A DNA stretch of 64,000 bases from Chamaea fasciata (Eukaryota; Chordata; Aves; Passeriformes; Sylviidae), in the NCBI GenBank assembly GCA_029207755.1, contig JARCOQ010000184.1:1-64000 (forward strand), written 5' to 3'. The notes beneath the pieces are model-generated. The model was not told where the DNA came from, did no database searches, and worked only from the letters and a program-made list of their open reading frames with translations. How positions within the stretch are numbered: the stretch's first letter is position 1; every line of letters starts with the position of its first letter. The position numbers and the translations under genes were made by a program. Positions 22,401-33,519 of this stretch are shown here, piece after piece.

Positions 22401-24950
22401 AGCCCGGCATCCCATGGAGGGCCAAAGGCCTCCTACAAACTGACTTCAGGCACCTGAGCTGCTGACTTTACTTACCCCTGGAAACAGGCCATCCTTTGTG
22501 CCCAACTCCGTGTGGCGGGCACCCGGCATATGACACCTTCAATCCCGAACGGAACAGGATTTCTTTCAGATGCAAACTGCTACAAAGAGGAAGACTGGAA
22601 TCCTTTGGAGGGCCAAAAGCCTCCTACAAACTGACATCAGGCACGTGGTTAGGTGACTTTACTTACTCCTGGAAAGAGGCCATCCTTTGTGCCCAACTCC
22701 ATGGCCAGGCACCCGGGCTCGGCCACCTACAATCCCGAACGGAACAGGATTTCTTCCAGATGCAAGCTTCCACATGTTGGAAGCGCGGCTTCCGTTGGAC
22801 GGCCAAAGACCTCCTACAAACTGACATCAGGCACCTGGGCAGCTGACTTTACATACCCCTGGAAACAGGCCATCCTTTGTGCCCAACTCCCTCTGCCGGG
22901 CACCCGGCCTCGGCCACCTACAATCCCGAACGGAACAGGATTCTTCCAGATGCAAGCTGCACAAGTTGGAAGCCCGGCTTCCCTTGGAGGGCCAAAGGCC
23001 TGCTACAAACTGACATCAGGCACCTGGGCAGCTGACTTTCCTTACCCCTGGAAACACGCCATCCTTTGTGCCCAACTCCCTCTGTCGGGCACCTGGCCTC
23101 AGCCACATACAATCCCAAACAAAACTGGATTTCTTCCAGATGCAAGCTGACACAAGCTGGAAGGCTAGCTTCTCTTGGAGGGCCAAAGGCCTCCTACAAA
23201 CTGACATCAGGCACCTGGGCAGCTGACTTTATTTACCCCTGGAAACAGGCCATCCTTTGTGCCCAACTCCCTCTGCCGGGCACCCGGCCTCGGCCACCAA
23301 AAATCTTGAAGTGAACAGGATGTCTTCCAGATGCAAGCTGCCACAAGTTGGAAGCCCGACTTCTCTTGGAGGGCCAAAGGCCTCCTAAAAACTGACATCA
23401 GGCTCGTGGACAGGAGACTTAACCAATCCCTGCAAAGAAGCCATCCTTTGTGCCCAACTCCCTCGGTGAGGCAGGCGGCATCGGCCACCTACAATCCCGA
23501 ACGGAACAGGATTTCTTCCAGATGGAACCTGCCACAAGCTGGAAGGCTGGCTTCCCTTGGAGGGCCAAAAGCCTCTTACAAACTGACATCAGGCACCTGG
23601 GCAGCTGACTTTACTTACCCCTGGAAACAGGCCATCCTTTGTTCCCAACTCCCTCTGCCTAGCACCCGGCTTCGGGAACCTACAATCTTGAACGGAACAG
23701 GATTTTTTCCAGATGCAAGCTGCCTTGATCAGGAAGACTAGCATCACTTGCACAGCCAAAGGCCTGGTACAAACTGACATCAGGCACCAGGGCAGCTGAC
23801 TTTACTTACCCGTGGAAACAGGCCCTCATTTGTGCCCAACTCCCTCAGCCGGGCACCAGGCCTCGGTCACCTACGATGCCAAACGGAACAGGATTTCTTC
23901 AAGATGCAAGCTGCCACAAGCTGGAAGCCTGGCTGCTCTTGGAAGGCCAAAGGCCTCCTACAAACTGACATCAGGCACCTGGGAAGCAGCCTTTACTTAC
24001 CCCTGGAAACAGGCAATCCTTGGTGCCCAACTCCCTCAGCCGGGCACCCAGGCTCGGCCACCTACATTCCTGAACGGAACAGGATTTCTTGCAGATGCAA
24101 ACTGCCACAATTCTGAAGCCTGTTTTCGCGTAGAGCGCCAAAGGCCTCCTACAAACTGACATCAGGCACCTGGGCAGCTGACTTTACTTACCCCTGTAAA
24201 GAAGCTCTCCTTTGAGACCAACTTTGTGTGGCGGGCTTACGACCCCGACATCTACAATCCCGGACGGAACAGGATTTCTCGTAGATGCAAGCTGTCACAA
24301 GTTGGAAGCCTGGCTTCCCGTGGAGGGCCAAAGGCCTCCTACAAACTGACATCATGTATCTGGCAAGGTGACTTTACTTACCCCTGGAAGCAGGCCATCA
24401 TTTGTGCCCAACACCCTCTGCCGGGCACCCGGCCTCGGCCACCTACACTCCCGAACGGAACAGGATTTCTTCCAGATGCAAGCTGCCACAAGTTGGAAGG
24501 CTGACTTCCCTTGGAGGTCCAAAGGCCTCCTACAAACTGACATCAGGCACCTGGGCAGCTGACTTTACTTACCCTTGGAAGCAGGCAATGCTTTGTGCCC
24601 AACGCCTTCTGCCGGGCACCCGGCCTCGGCCACCTACAATCCCAAATGGAACAGGATTTCTTCCAGATGCAAGCTGCCACAAGTTGGAAGCCCGGCTTCC
24701 CTTGGAGGGACAAAGGCCTCATACAAACTGACATCAGGCACCTGGGCAGCTGACTTTACTTACCCCTGGAAACAGGCCATCATATGTGCCCAACGCCATC
24801 TGCCGGGCACCTGGCCTCGGCCACCTACAATCCCGAACGGAACAGGATTTCTTCCAGATGCAAGCTGCCACAAGCTGGAAGTGTCGCTTCCCGTGGAGGG
24901 CCAATAGCCTCCGACCAACTGACATCAGGCACCTGGGCAGATGACTTTAC
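19439..24950 (+). repeat. HOR unit A6, rearranged, about 29 monomers
   Basis: After R and S, monomer h follows immediately (gcacctgggctgctgac, catcctttctgcc at about 19,820). Then come c, d, e, a monomer with catatgtgcccaacgcc, Q, e/f hybrid (gaactgaataggatt), g, h, c, P, Q, n, T, U, V, W, X, an extra monomer with ccaccaaaaatcttgaagtg (~23,255), Y, Z, a, b, c, d, e and another catatgtgcccaacgcc monomer (~24,780). The c monomers in this unit have cccggacgg and agctgtcacaag, unlike those in A1-A5. No further R copy follows in this super-repeat copy. Confidence 0.75.
19820..21726 (+). repeat. h-c monomer pair repeated at about 1.53-kb spacing inside unit A6
   Basis: The pair h (cgccaggcattcgg, aaaaaggaagcc) plus c (gagacaaactttgtgtgg, cccggacgg, ttctcgtagatgc) occurs at about 19,820-20,200 and again at 21,343-21,726. 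The c copies are 1,526 bp apart, or 8 monomers. After the first pair the array continues into d (catcatgtatctgg); after the second it continues into a P monomer. The second h copy has an added c (gaagccccggc). Confidence 0.75.
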
Positions 24951-27602
24951 TTACCCCTGAACACAGGCCACCCTTTGAGCCCAACTCCCTCTGCCGGGCA
25001 CCTGGCCTCGACCACATACAATCCAGAACGGAACAGGATTTCTTCCAGATTCAAGCTGCCACAAGCTGGAAGCCTGGCTTCTCTTGGAGGGCCAAAGGCC
25101 TCCTACAAACTGATATCAAGCACCTGGGCAGCTGACTTTACTTACGCCTGGAAACAGGTCATCATTTGTGCCCAACTCCCTCTGCCGGGCAGCTGGCCTC
25201 GGCCACCTACAATCCCGAATGGAACAGGATTTCTTCCAGATGCAAGCTGCCACAAACTAGAAGACTAGTTTCCCTTGGAGGGCCAAAGGCCTCCTACAAA
25301 CTGACATCAGGCACCTGGGCGTCTGACTTTACTTACCCCTAGAAACAGGCCATCCTTTGTGCCCAACTCTCTCTGCCGGGCACCTGGCCTCGACCACATA
25401 CAATCCAGAACGGAACAGGATTTCTTCCAGATTCAAGCTGCCACAAGCTGGAAGCCTGGCTTCTCTTGGAGGGCCAAAGGCCTCCTACAAACTGATATCA
25501 AGCACCTGGGCAGCCGACTTAACTTACCCCTGGAAACAGGCCATCATTTGTGCCCAACTCCCTCTGCCGGGCACCAGGCCTCGGCCACCTACAATCCCGA
25601 ACGGAACAGGATTTCTTCCAGATGCAAGCTGCCACAAACTGGAAGACTAGCTTCCTTTAGAGGGCCAAAGGCCTGCTACAAACTGACATCAGGCACCTGG
25701 GCAGCTGACTTTACTTACTCCTGGAGCAACCCACCCTTTGTGCCCAACTCCCTTAGCTGGGCACCAGGCCTCGGCCACGTACAATCCCGAACGGAACAGG
25801 ATTTCTTCCAGATGCAAGCTGCCACAAGCAGGAAGCCTGGCTTCCCTTGGAGGGCCAAAGGCCTCCTACAAACAGACATCAGGTCCCTGCGAAGCTGACT
25901 TTACTTACCCCTAAAAACAGGCCATCCTTTGTACCCAACTCCCTCTGCCGGGCACCCGGCTCCGCGCACCTACAATCCCGAACGGAATAGGATTTTTTCC
26001 AGATGCAATCTCCGACAAACTGGAAGACTAGCTTCCTTTAGAGGGCCAAATGTCTGCTACAAACTGACATCAGGCACCTGGGCAGCTGACTTTACTTACC
26101 CCTGGAAACAGGCCATCCTTTGTTCACAACTACCTCAGCAGGGCACCCGGCTCCGGCCTCCTACAATCCCGAACGGAACAGGATTTCTTCCAGATGCAAG
26201 CTGCCACAAACTGGAAGCCTGGCATCCCTTGGAGGGCCAAAAGCCTCCTACAAACTGACATCAGGCACCTGGGCAGCTGACTTTACTTATTCCTAAAAAC
26301 ATGCCATCCTTTGCGCCCAACTCGCTCTGCCGGGCACCTGGCCTCGGCCACCTACAATCCCGAACGCAAAAGGATTCCTTCCAGATGCAAGCTGCCACAA
26401 ACTGGTAGACTTGATTCCCTAGGAGGGCCAAAGGCCTCCTACAAAGTGACATCAGGCACCTGGGCAGCTGACTTTACTTACCCTTGGAAACAGGCCATCC
26501 TTTGTTCCCAACTCTCTCAGCAGGCCACCCGGCTCCGGACACCTACAATCCCGAACGGAACAGGATTTCTTCCAGATGCAAGCTGCCACAAGCAGGAAGC
26601 CTGGCTTCCCTTGGAGGGCCAAAGGCCTCCTACAAACTGACATCAGGCACCTATGTAGCTGACTTGATTAACCCCTGGAAACAGGCCCATCCTTTGTGCC
26701 CAACTCCCTCTGCCGGGCACCTGGCCTCGGCCACCTACAATCCCGAACGGAACAGGCTTTCTTCCAGATGCAAGCTGCCACAAGCTGGAAGGACTGGCTT
26801 CTCTTGGAGGGCCAAAGGCCTCCTAAAAACTGACATCAGGCACCTGGGAAGCTGACTTTACTTACCCCTGGAAACAGGCCATCCTTTGTGTCCAACTCCG
26901 TGTGGCGGGCATCCGGCCTAGGACACCTACAATCCCGAACGGAACAGGATTTCTTCCAGATGCAAGCTGCCACAAGTTGGAAGTCTGTCTTCTCTTGGAG
27001 GGCCAAAGGCATCCTACAAACGGACATCAGGCACCTGGGCAGCTGACTTTACTTACGCCTGGAAACAGGCCATGCTTTGTTCCCAACTCCCTCAGCAGGG
27101 CACCCGGATCCGGCCACCTACAATCCCGAACGGAACAGGATTTCTTCCAGATGCAAGCTGCCACAAGCAGGAAGCCTGGCTTCCCATGGAGGGCCAAAGG
27201 CCTCCTACAAACTGACATCAGGCACCTGGGCAGCTGACTTTACTTACCCCTGGAAACAGGCCATCCTTTGTGCCCAACTCCCTCTGCTGGGCACCTGGCC
27301 TCGGCCACCTACAATCCCGAACGGAACAGCATTTCTTCCAGATGCAAGCTGCCACAAACTGGAAGACAAGGTTCCCTTAAAAGGCCAAAGGCCTCGTACA
27401 AACTGACATCAGGTACCTGGGCAGCTGACTTTTCTTACCCCTGGAAACAGGCTATCCTTTGTGCCCAACACCCTCTGCCGGGCACCAGGTCTCGGCCACC
27501 TGCAATCCCGATCGGAACAGGATTTATTCCAGATGCAAGCCGCCACAAGATGGAAGCCTGAGTTCCCATGGCGGAACAATTGCCACCTACAAACTGACAC
27601 CA
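24951..27602 (+). repeat. Mixed-monomer zone, about 14 monomers, no clear HOR order
   Basis: These monomers share few private words with A1-A6. A local near-repeat exists: the monomers at about 24,968 and 25,350 both carry gaccacatacaatccag, cagattcaagctgcc and gatatcaagcacc, two monomers apart. Others show gctccgcgcacc (25,97x), gcatccggcctaggac (26,91x) and gatcggaac (27,51x). A c and a g have been added at ~26,690 (aacaggcccatcc) and ~26,790 (ggaaggactgg) relative to copy B. The zone is a transition between the two HOR families. Confidence 0.75.
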
Positions 27603-30467
27603 GGCACCTGGGCAGCTGACTTTACTTACCCCAGGAAACAGCCCATCATTTGTTCCCAACTCTCTCTTCCGGGAGCCTGGCTACCGCCACCTACAATCCT
27701 GAAAGAATCAGGATTTCTTCCAGATTCAAGCAGCCACAAGCTGGAAGCCTAGCTTCCCTTTGAGGGGCAAATGCCTCCTACAAACTGACATCAGGCACCT
27801 GGGCATAAGACTTTACTTACCCCGGAAAGCAGGCCATCCTTTGTGCCCAACTCCCTCTGCAGGGAACCGTGCCTCGGCCACCTACAATCCCGAACGAAAC
27901 AGGATTTCTTCCAGATGCAAGCTGCCACAAGTTGGAAGCCAAACTTCCCTTGGAGGGCCAAAAGCCTCGTACAAACCGACCTCAGGCACCTGAGCATGTG
28001 ACTTTACTTACCCCTGGAAGCAAGCAATCCTTTGTGCCCAACTCCATCTGCAGTTCACCCGGCCTCGGCCACCTACAATCCCGAACGGAACAGGATTTCT
28101 TCCAGATGCACGCTGCCACATGCTGGAAGCCTGGCTTCCCTTGGAGGGCCAAAGTCCTCCTACAAACTGACATCAGGCACGGGGGCATCTGACTTTACTT
28201 ACCCCTGGAAACAGGCCATCCTTTCTGCCCAAGTCCCTCTGCCGGGCACCCGGCCTCGGCCACCTACAATCCCGATCGGAACAGGATTTCTTCCAGATGC
28301 AAGCTGCCACAAACAGGAAGCCTGGTTTCTCTCGGAGGGCGAAAGGCCTCCTACAAACTGACATCAGGCACCTGGGCAGCAGACTTTACTTACCCCTGGA
28401 AACAGGCCATCCTTTGTGCCCAACTCCCTCTGCCGGGCACCCGGCTTCGGCCACCTACAATCTGGAATGGAACAGGATTTCTTCCAGATGCAAGCAGCCA
28501 CAAACTGGAAGCCTGGCTTCCCTTGGAGGGACAAAGGCCTCCTACAAACTGACATCAGGCACCTGGGCAGCTGACTTTACTTACCCCTGGAAACAGGCCA
28601 TCCTTTGTGCCCAACTACCTCTGCCGGGCACCAGGCCTCAGCCACCTACAATCCCAAACGGAACAGGATTTCTTCCAGATGCAAGCTGCCACAAGCAGGA
28701 AGCCTGGTTTCCCTTGGAGGGCCAAAGGCCTCCTTCAAAATGACATCATGCACCTGGGCTGCAGACTTTGCTTACCTTTGGAAAAAGGCCATCCTTTGTT
28801 CCCAGCCCGGTGTGCCAGGCACCCGGCCTAGGGCACCTACAATCCCGAACAGAACGGGATTGCTTCCAGATGCACGCTGCCAGACGCTGGAAGCCTGGCT
28901 TCTCTTGGAGGGCCAAAGGCCTCCTAAAAACTGACATCAAGCACCTGGGCAGCTGACTTTCCTTACCCCTGGAAACAGGTCATCCTTTGTGCCCAACACC
29001 TTAGGCCGGGCACCAGGCCTCGGCCACCTACAATCCCCAACGGAACAGGATTTCTTCCAGATGAAAGCTGCCACAAGCTGGAAGCCTGGCTTATCTGGGA
29101 GGGCCAAAGGCCTGCTACAAACTGACATCAGGCACCTGGGCACCTGACTTTACTTACCCCTGGAAACAGGCCATCCTTTGTGCCCAACTTCCTCTGCAGG
29201 GCACCCGGCCTCGGCCACCTACAATCCCGAACGGAACAGGATTTCTTCCAGATGCAAGCTGCCACATGTTGGAAGACTGGCTTCGCGTGGAGGGCCAAAG
29301 GCCTCCTACAAACTGACATCAGGCACCTGGGCTGCTGACTTTACTTACCCCTGGACACAGCCCATCCTTTGTGCCCTACTCCCTCTGACGGGAGCCTGGC
29401 TGCCGCCACCTACATTCCTGAAAGTATCAGGATTTCTTCCAGATTCAAGCAGCCACAAGCTGGAAGACTAGCTTCCCTTGGAGGGCCAAAGGCCTCCTAA
29501 AAACTGACATCAGGCACGGGGGCATCTGACTTTACTTATCCCTGGAAACAGGCCATCCTTTGTGCTCAACTCCCTCTGCCAGGCACCTGACCTCAGCCAC
29601 CTGCAATACAGAACAAAACAGGATTTCTTCCAGATGCAAGCTGCCACAAACTGCAAGGCTTGCTTCTCTTGGAGGGCCAATAGTCTCCTACAAACTGATA
29701 TCAGGCACCTGGGCAGCTGACTTTACTTACCCCTGGAAACAGGCCATCCTTTGTGCCTAACTCCCTCTGCCGGGTACCCGGCTTATGAAACCTACAATCC
29801 CGAACGGAACAGCATTTCTTCCAGATGCAAGCTGGCACAAGGGTGAAGCCTGGCTTCCCTTGGAGGGCCAAAGTCCTCCTACAAACTGACATCAGGCACC
29901 TGGGCAGCTGACTTTACTTACCCCTGGAAACAGGCCATCCTTTGTGCCTAGCGCCGTGTGGCAGGCACCCGGCCTATGAAACCTACAATCCCGAACAGAA
30001 CAGGATTACTTCCAGATCAAAGCTGCCACAAGCTGGAAGCCTGGCTTCTCTTGGAGGGCCAAAGGCCTACTACAAATTGACTTCAGGCACCTGGGCAGCT
30101 GACTTTACTTACCCCTGGAAACAACCCATCCTTGGTGCCCAACTCCCTTTGCCGGGCACCCGGCCTCTGCCACCTACAATCCCGAACGGAACAGGATTTC
30201 TTCCAGATGCAAGCTGCCACAAGTTTGAAGCCTGGCTTCGCGTGGAGGGCCAAAGGCCTCCTACAAACTGACACCAGGCACCTGGGCAGCTGACTTTACT
30301 TACCCCTGGAAACAGGCCATCCTTTGTGCCCAACTCCCTCTGCCGGGCACCCGGCCTCGGCCACCTACAATCCTGAACGGAACAGGATTTCTTCCAGATG
30401 CACGCTGCCACAAGCTGGAAGCCTGGCTTTTCTTGGAGGTCCAAAGGCCTCCTACAAACTGACATCA
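27603..30467 (+). repeat. Second HOR family, unit 1, 15 monomers (2,865 bp)
   Basis: The unit begins with a distinctive monomer (cccatcatttgttcccaac, cttccgggagcctgg, gaaagaatcagg, cctttgaggggcaaatgcc). Next are one with ctgcagggaaccgtgcc and ccaaacttccc, one with ctgcagttcacccgg and gcacgctgccacatgc, and one with gatcggaac plus ctctcggagggcgaaagg. Positions 27,603-28,404 recur at 30,468-31,269, offset 2,865 = 15 x 191, with only a few differences. Later monomers include tggaatggaac with gcagccacaaactgg (28,45x), agcccggtgtgccagg (28,80x), ctgcagggcacccgg with cacatgttgg (29,17x) and cggcttatgaaacc (29,78x). Confidence 0.82.
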
Positions 30468-32984
30468 GGCACCTGGGCAGCTGACTTTACTTACCCCAGG
30501 AAACAGCCCATCATTTGTTCCCAACTCTCTCTTCCGGGAGCCTGGCTACCGCCACCTACAATCCTGAAAGAATCAGGATTTCTTCCAGATTCAAGCAGCC
30601 ACAAGCTGGAAGCCTAGCTTCCCTTTGAGGGGCAAATGCCTCCTACAAACTGACATCAGGCACCTGGGCATAAGACTTTACTTACCCCGGGAAGCAGGCC
30701 ATCCTTTGTGCCCAACTCCCTCTGCAGGGAACCGTGCCTCGGCCACCTACAATCCCGAACGAAACAGGATTTCTTCCAGATGCAAGCTGCCACAAGTTGG
30801 AAGCCAAACTTCCCTTGGAGGGCCAAAAGCCTCGTACAAACCGACCTCAGGCACCTGAGCATGTGACTTTACTTACCCCTGGAAGCAAGCAATCCTTTGT
30901 GCCCAACTCCATCTGCAGTTCACCCGGCCTCGGCCACCTACAATCCCGAACGGAACAGGATTTCTTCCAGATGCACGCTGCCACATGCTGGAAGCCTGGC
31001 TTCCCTTGGAGGGCCAAAGTCCTCCTACAAACTGACATCAGGCACGGGGGCATCTGACTTTACTTACCCCTGGAAACAGGCCATCCTTTCTGCCCAAGTC
31101 CCTCTGCCGGGCACCCGGCCTCGGCAACCTACAATCCCGATCGGAACAGGATTTCTTCCAGATGCAAGCTGCCACAAACTGGAAGCCTGGTTTCTCTCGG
31201 AGGGCGAAAGGCCTCCTAAAAACTGACATCAGGTACCTGGGCAGCAGACTTTACTTACCCCTGGAAACAGGCCATCCTTTGTGCTTAGCACCGTGTGGCA
31301 GGCAAATGACCTCGGCCACCAACAATCGCAAACGCAACAGGATTTCTTCCAGATGCAAGCTGCCACAAACTGGAAGGCTGGCTTCTCTTGGAGGGCCAAA
31401 GGCCTCCTACAAACTGACATCAGGCACCTGGGCAGCTGACTTTACTTACCCCTGTAAAGAATCCATCCTTTGCACCGAACTCCCTCTGCCAGGCACCTGA
31501 CCTCGGCCACCTGCAAACCCGAACGGAACAGGATTTCTTCCAGATGCAAGCTGCCACAAGCAGGAAGCCTGGCTTCCCATGGAGGGCCAAAGGCCTCCTA
31601 CAAACTGACATCAGGCACCTGGGCAGCTGACTTTACTTACCCCTGGAAACAGGCCATCCTTTGTGCCCAACTCCCTCTGCCGGGCACCCGGCTTCGGCCA
31701 CCTACAATCTGGAATGGAACAGGATTTCTTCCAGATGCAAGCAGCCACAAACTGGAAGACTACCTTCTCTTAAAGGGCCAAAGGCCTCCTACAAACTGAC
31801 ATCAGGCACCTGGGTAGCTGACTTTACATACCCCTGTAAACAGGCCATCCTTTGTGCCCAACTACCTCTGCCAGGCACCAGGCGTCGGCCACCTACAATC
31901 CCAAACGGAACAGGATTTCTTCCAGATGCAAGCTGCCACAAGCTGGAAGCCTGGCTTATCTGGGAGGGCCAAAGGCCTGCTACAAAGTGACATCAGGCAC
32001 TTGGGCACCTGACTTTACTTACCCCAGGAAACAGGCCATCCTTTGTGCCCAACTTCCTCTGCAGGGCACCCGGCCTCGGCCACCTACAGTCCCGAACGGA
32101 ACAGGATTTCTTCCAGTTGCAAGCTGCCACATGTTGGAAGACTGGCTTCGCGTGGAGGGCCAAAGGCCTCCTACAAACTGACATCAGGCACGGGGGCATC
32201 TGACTTTACTTATCCCTGGAAACAGGCCATCCTTTGTGCCCAACTCCCTCTGCCAGGCACCTGACCACGGCCACCTGCAATACAGAACGAAACAGGATTT
32301 CTTCCAGATGCAAGCTGCCACAAACTGGAAGGCTTGCTTCTCTTGGAGGGCCAATAGCCTCCTACAAACTGACATCAGGCACCTGGGCAGCTGACTTTAC
32401 TTACCCCTGGAAACAGGCCATCCTTTGTGCCTAACTCCTTCTGCCGGGCACCCGGCTTATGAAACCTACAATCCCGAACGGAACAGCATTTCTTCCAGAT
32501 GCAAGCTGGCACAAGGGTGAAGCCTGGCTTCCCTTGGAGGGCCAAAGTCCTTCTACAAACTGACATCAGGCACCTGGGCAGCTGACTTTACTTACCCCTG
32601 GAAACAGGCCATCCTTTGTGCCTAGCTCCGTGTGGCAGGCACCCGGCCTATGACACCTACAATCCCGAACAGAACAGGATTACTTCCAGATCAAAGCTGC
32701 CACAAGCTGGAAGCCTGGCTTCTCTTGGAGGGCCAAAGGCCTACTACAAATTGACTTTAGGCACCTGGGCAGCTGACTTTACTTACCCCTGGAAACAACC
32801 CATCCTTGGTGCACAACTCCCTCTGCCGGGCACCCGGCCTCGGCCACCTACAATCCCGAACGGAACAGGATTTCTTCCAGATGCAAGCTGCCACAAGTTT
32901 GAAGCATTGCTTTGCGTGGAGGGCCAAAGGCCTGCTACAAACTGACATCAGGCACCTGGGCAGCTGACTTTACTTACCCCTAAG
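30468..32984 (+). repeat. Second HOR family, unit 2, about 13 monomers
   Basis: It repeats unit 1 but with monomers lost or exchanged, so the offset steps down and up along it. The offset is 2,865 at the start, 3,247 (17 x 191) for the tggaatggaac monomer (28,414 versus 31,661), 2,865 again at 29,178 versus 32,043, and 2,674 (14 x 191) at 29,560/32,234, 29,701/32,375 and 29,942/32,616. Stepwise changes in whole multiples of 191 are the mark of unequal exchange in register. Near 31,280 a monomer with cttagcaccgtgtggcagg replaces its counterpart. Confidence 0.8.
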
Positions 32985-33519
32985 AAACAGCCCATCATTT
33001 GTGCCCAACTCCCTCTTCCGGGAGCCTGGTTACCGCCACCTACAATCCTGAAAGAATCAGGATTTCTTCCAGATTCAAGGAGCCACAGGCTTGAAGCCTA
33101 GCTTCCCTTTGAGGGGCAAATGCCTCCTTCAAACTGACATCAGGCACCTGGGCATGTGACTTTACTTACCCCAGGAAGCAGGCCATCCTTTGTGCCACAC
33201 TCCCTCAGCAGGGAACCATGCCTCGGCCACCTACAATCCCGAACGAATCAGGATTTCTTCCAGATGCAAGCTGCCACAAGTTGGAAGCCAGGCTTCCCTT
33301 GGAGGGCCAAAAGCCTCGTACAAACCGACATCAGGCACCTGAACATGTGACTTTACTTACCCCTGGAAGCAAACAATCCTTTGTGCCCAACTCCATCTGC
33401 AGTTCACCCGGCCTCGGCCACCTACAATCCCGAACGGAACAGGATTTCTTCCAGATGCACGCTGCCACATGCTGAAAGCCTGGCTTTCCTTGGAGGGCCA
33501 AAGTCCTCCTTGAAACTGA
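32985..33519 (+). repeat. Second HOR family, partial third unit
   Basis: The opening monomer series recurs: cttccgggagcctgg with gaaagaatcagg, then gcagggaaccatgcc, then ctgcagttcacccgg with gcacgctgccacatgc. The offset from unit 2 is about 2,484 (13 monomers). It is more diverged than unit 1 is from unit 2 (caaggagccacaggc, gaacgaatcagg, gctgaaagcc), then passes into unrelated monomers. A two-base insertion (cccctaagaaacag) marks its left edge. Confidence 0.7.

Noticed and set aside
25359..25898. Longest open frame in copy A of the mixed zone (179 codons; also 61,221-61,760) and 165-codon frames such as 1308-1805
   Set aside because: They are the satellite monomer read through two or three units. 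The peptide repeats with the 191-bp period in shifting frames, no start context or codon bias sets it apart, and frames break at every monomer-type change. Not a gene.
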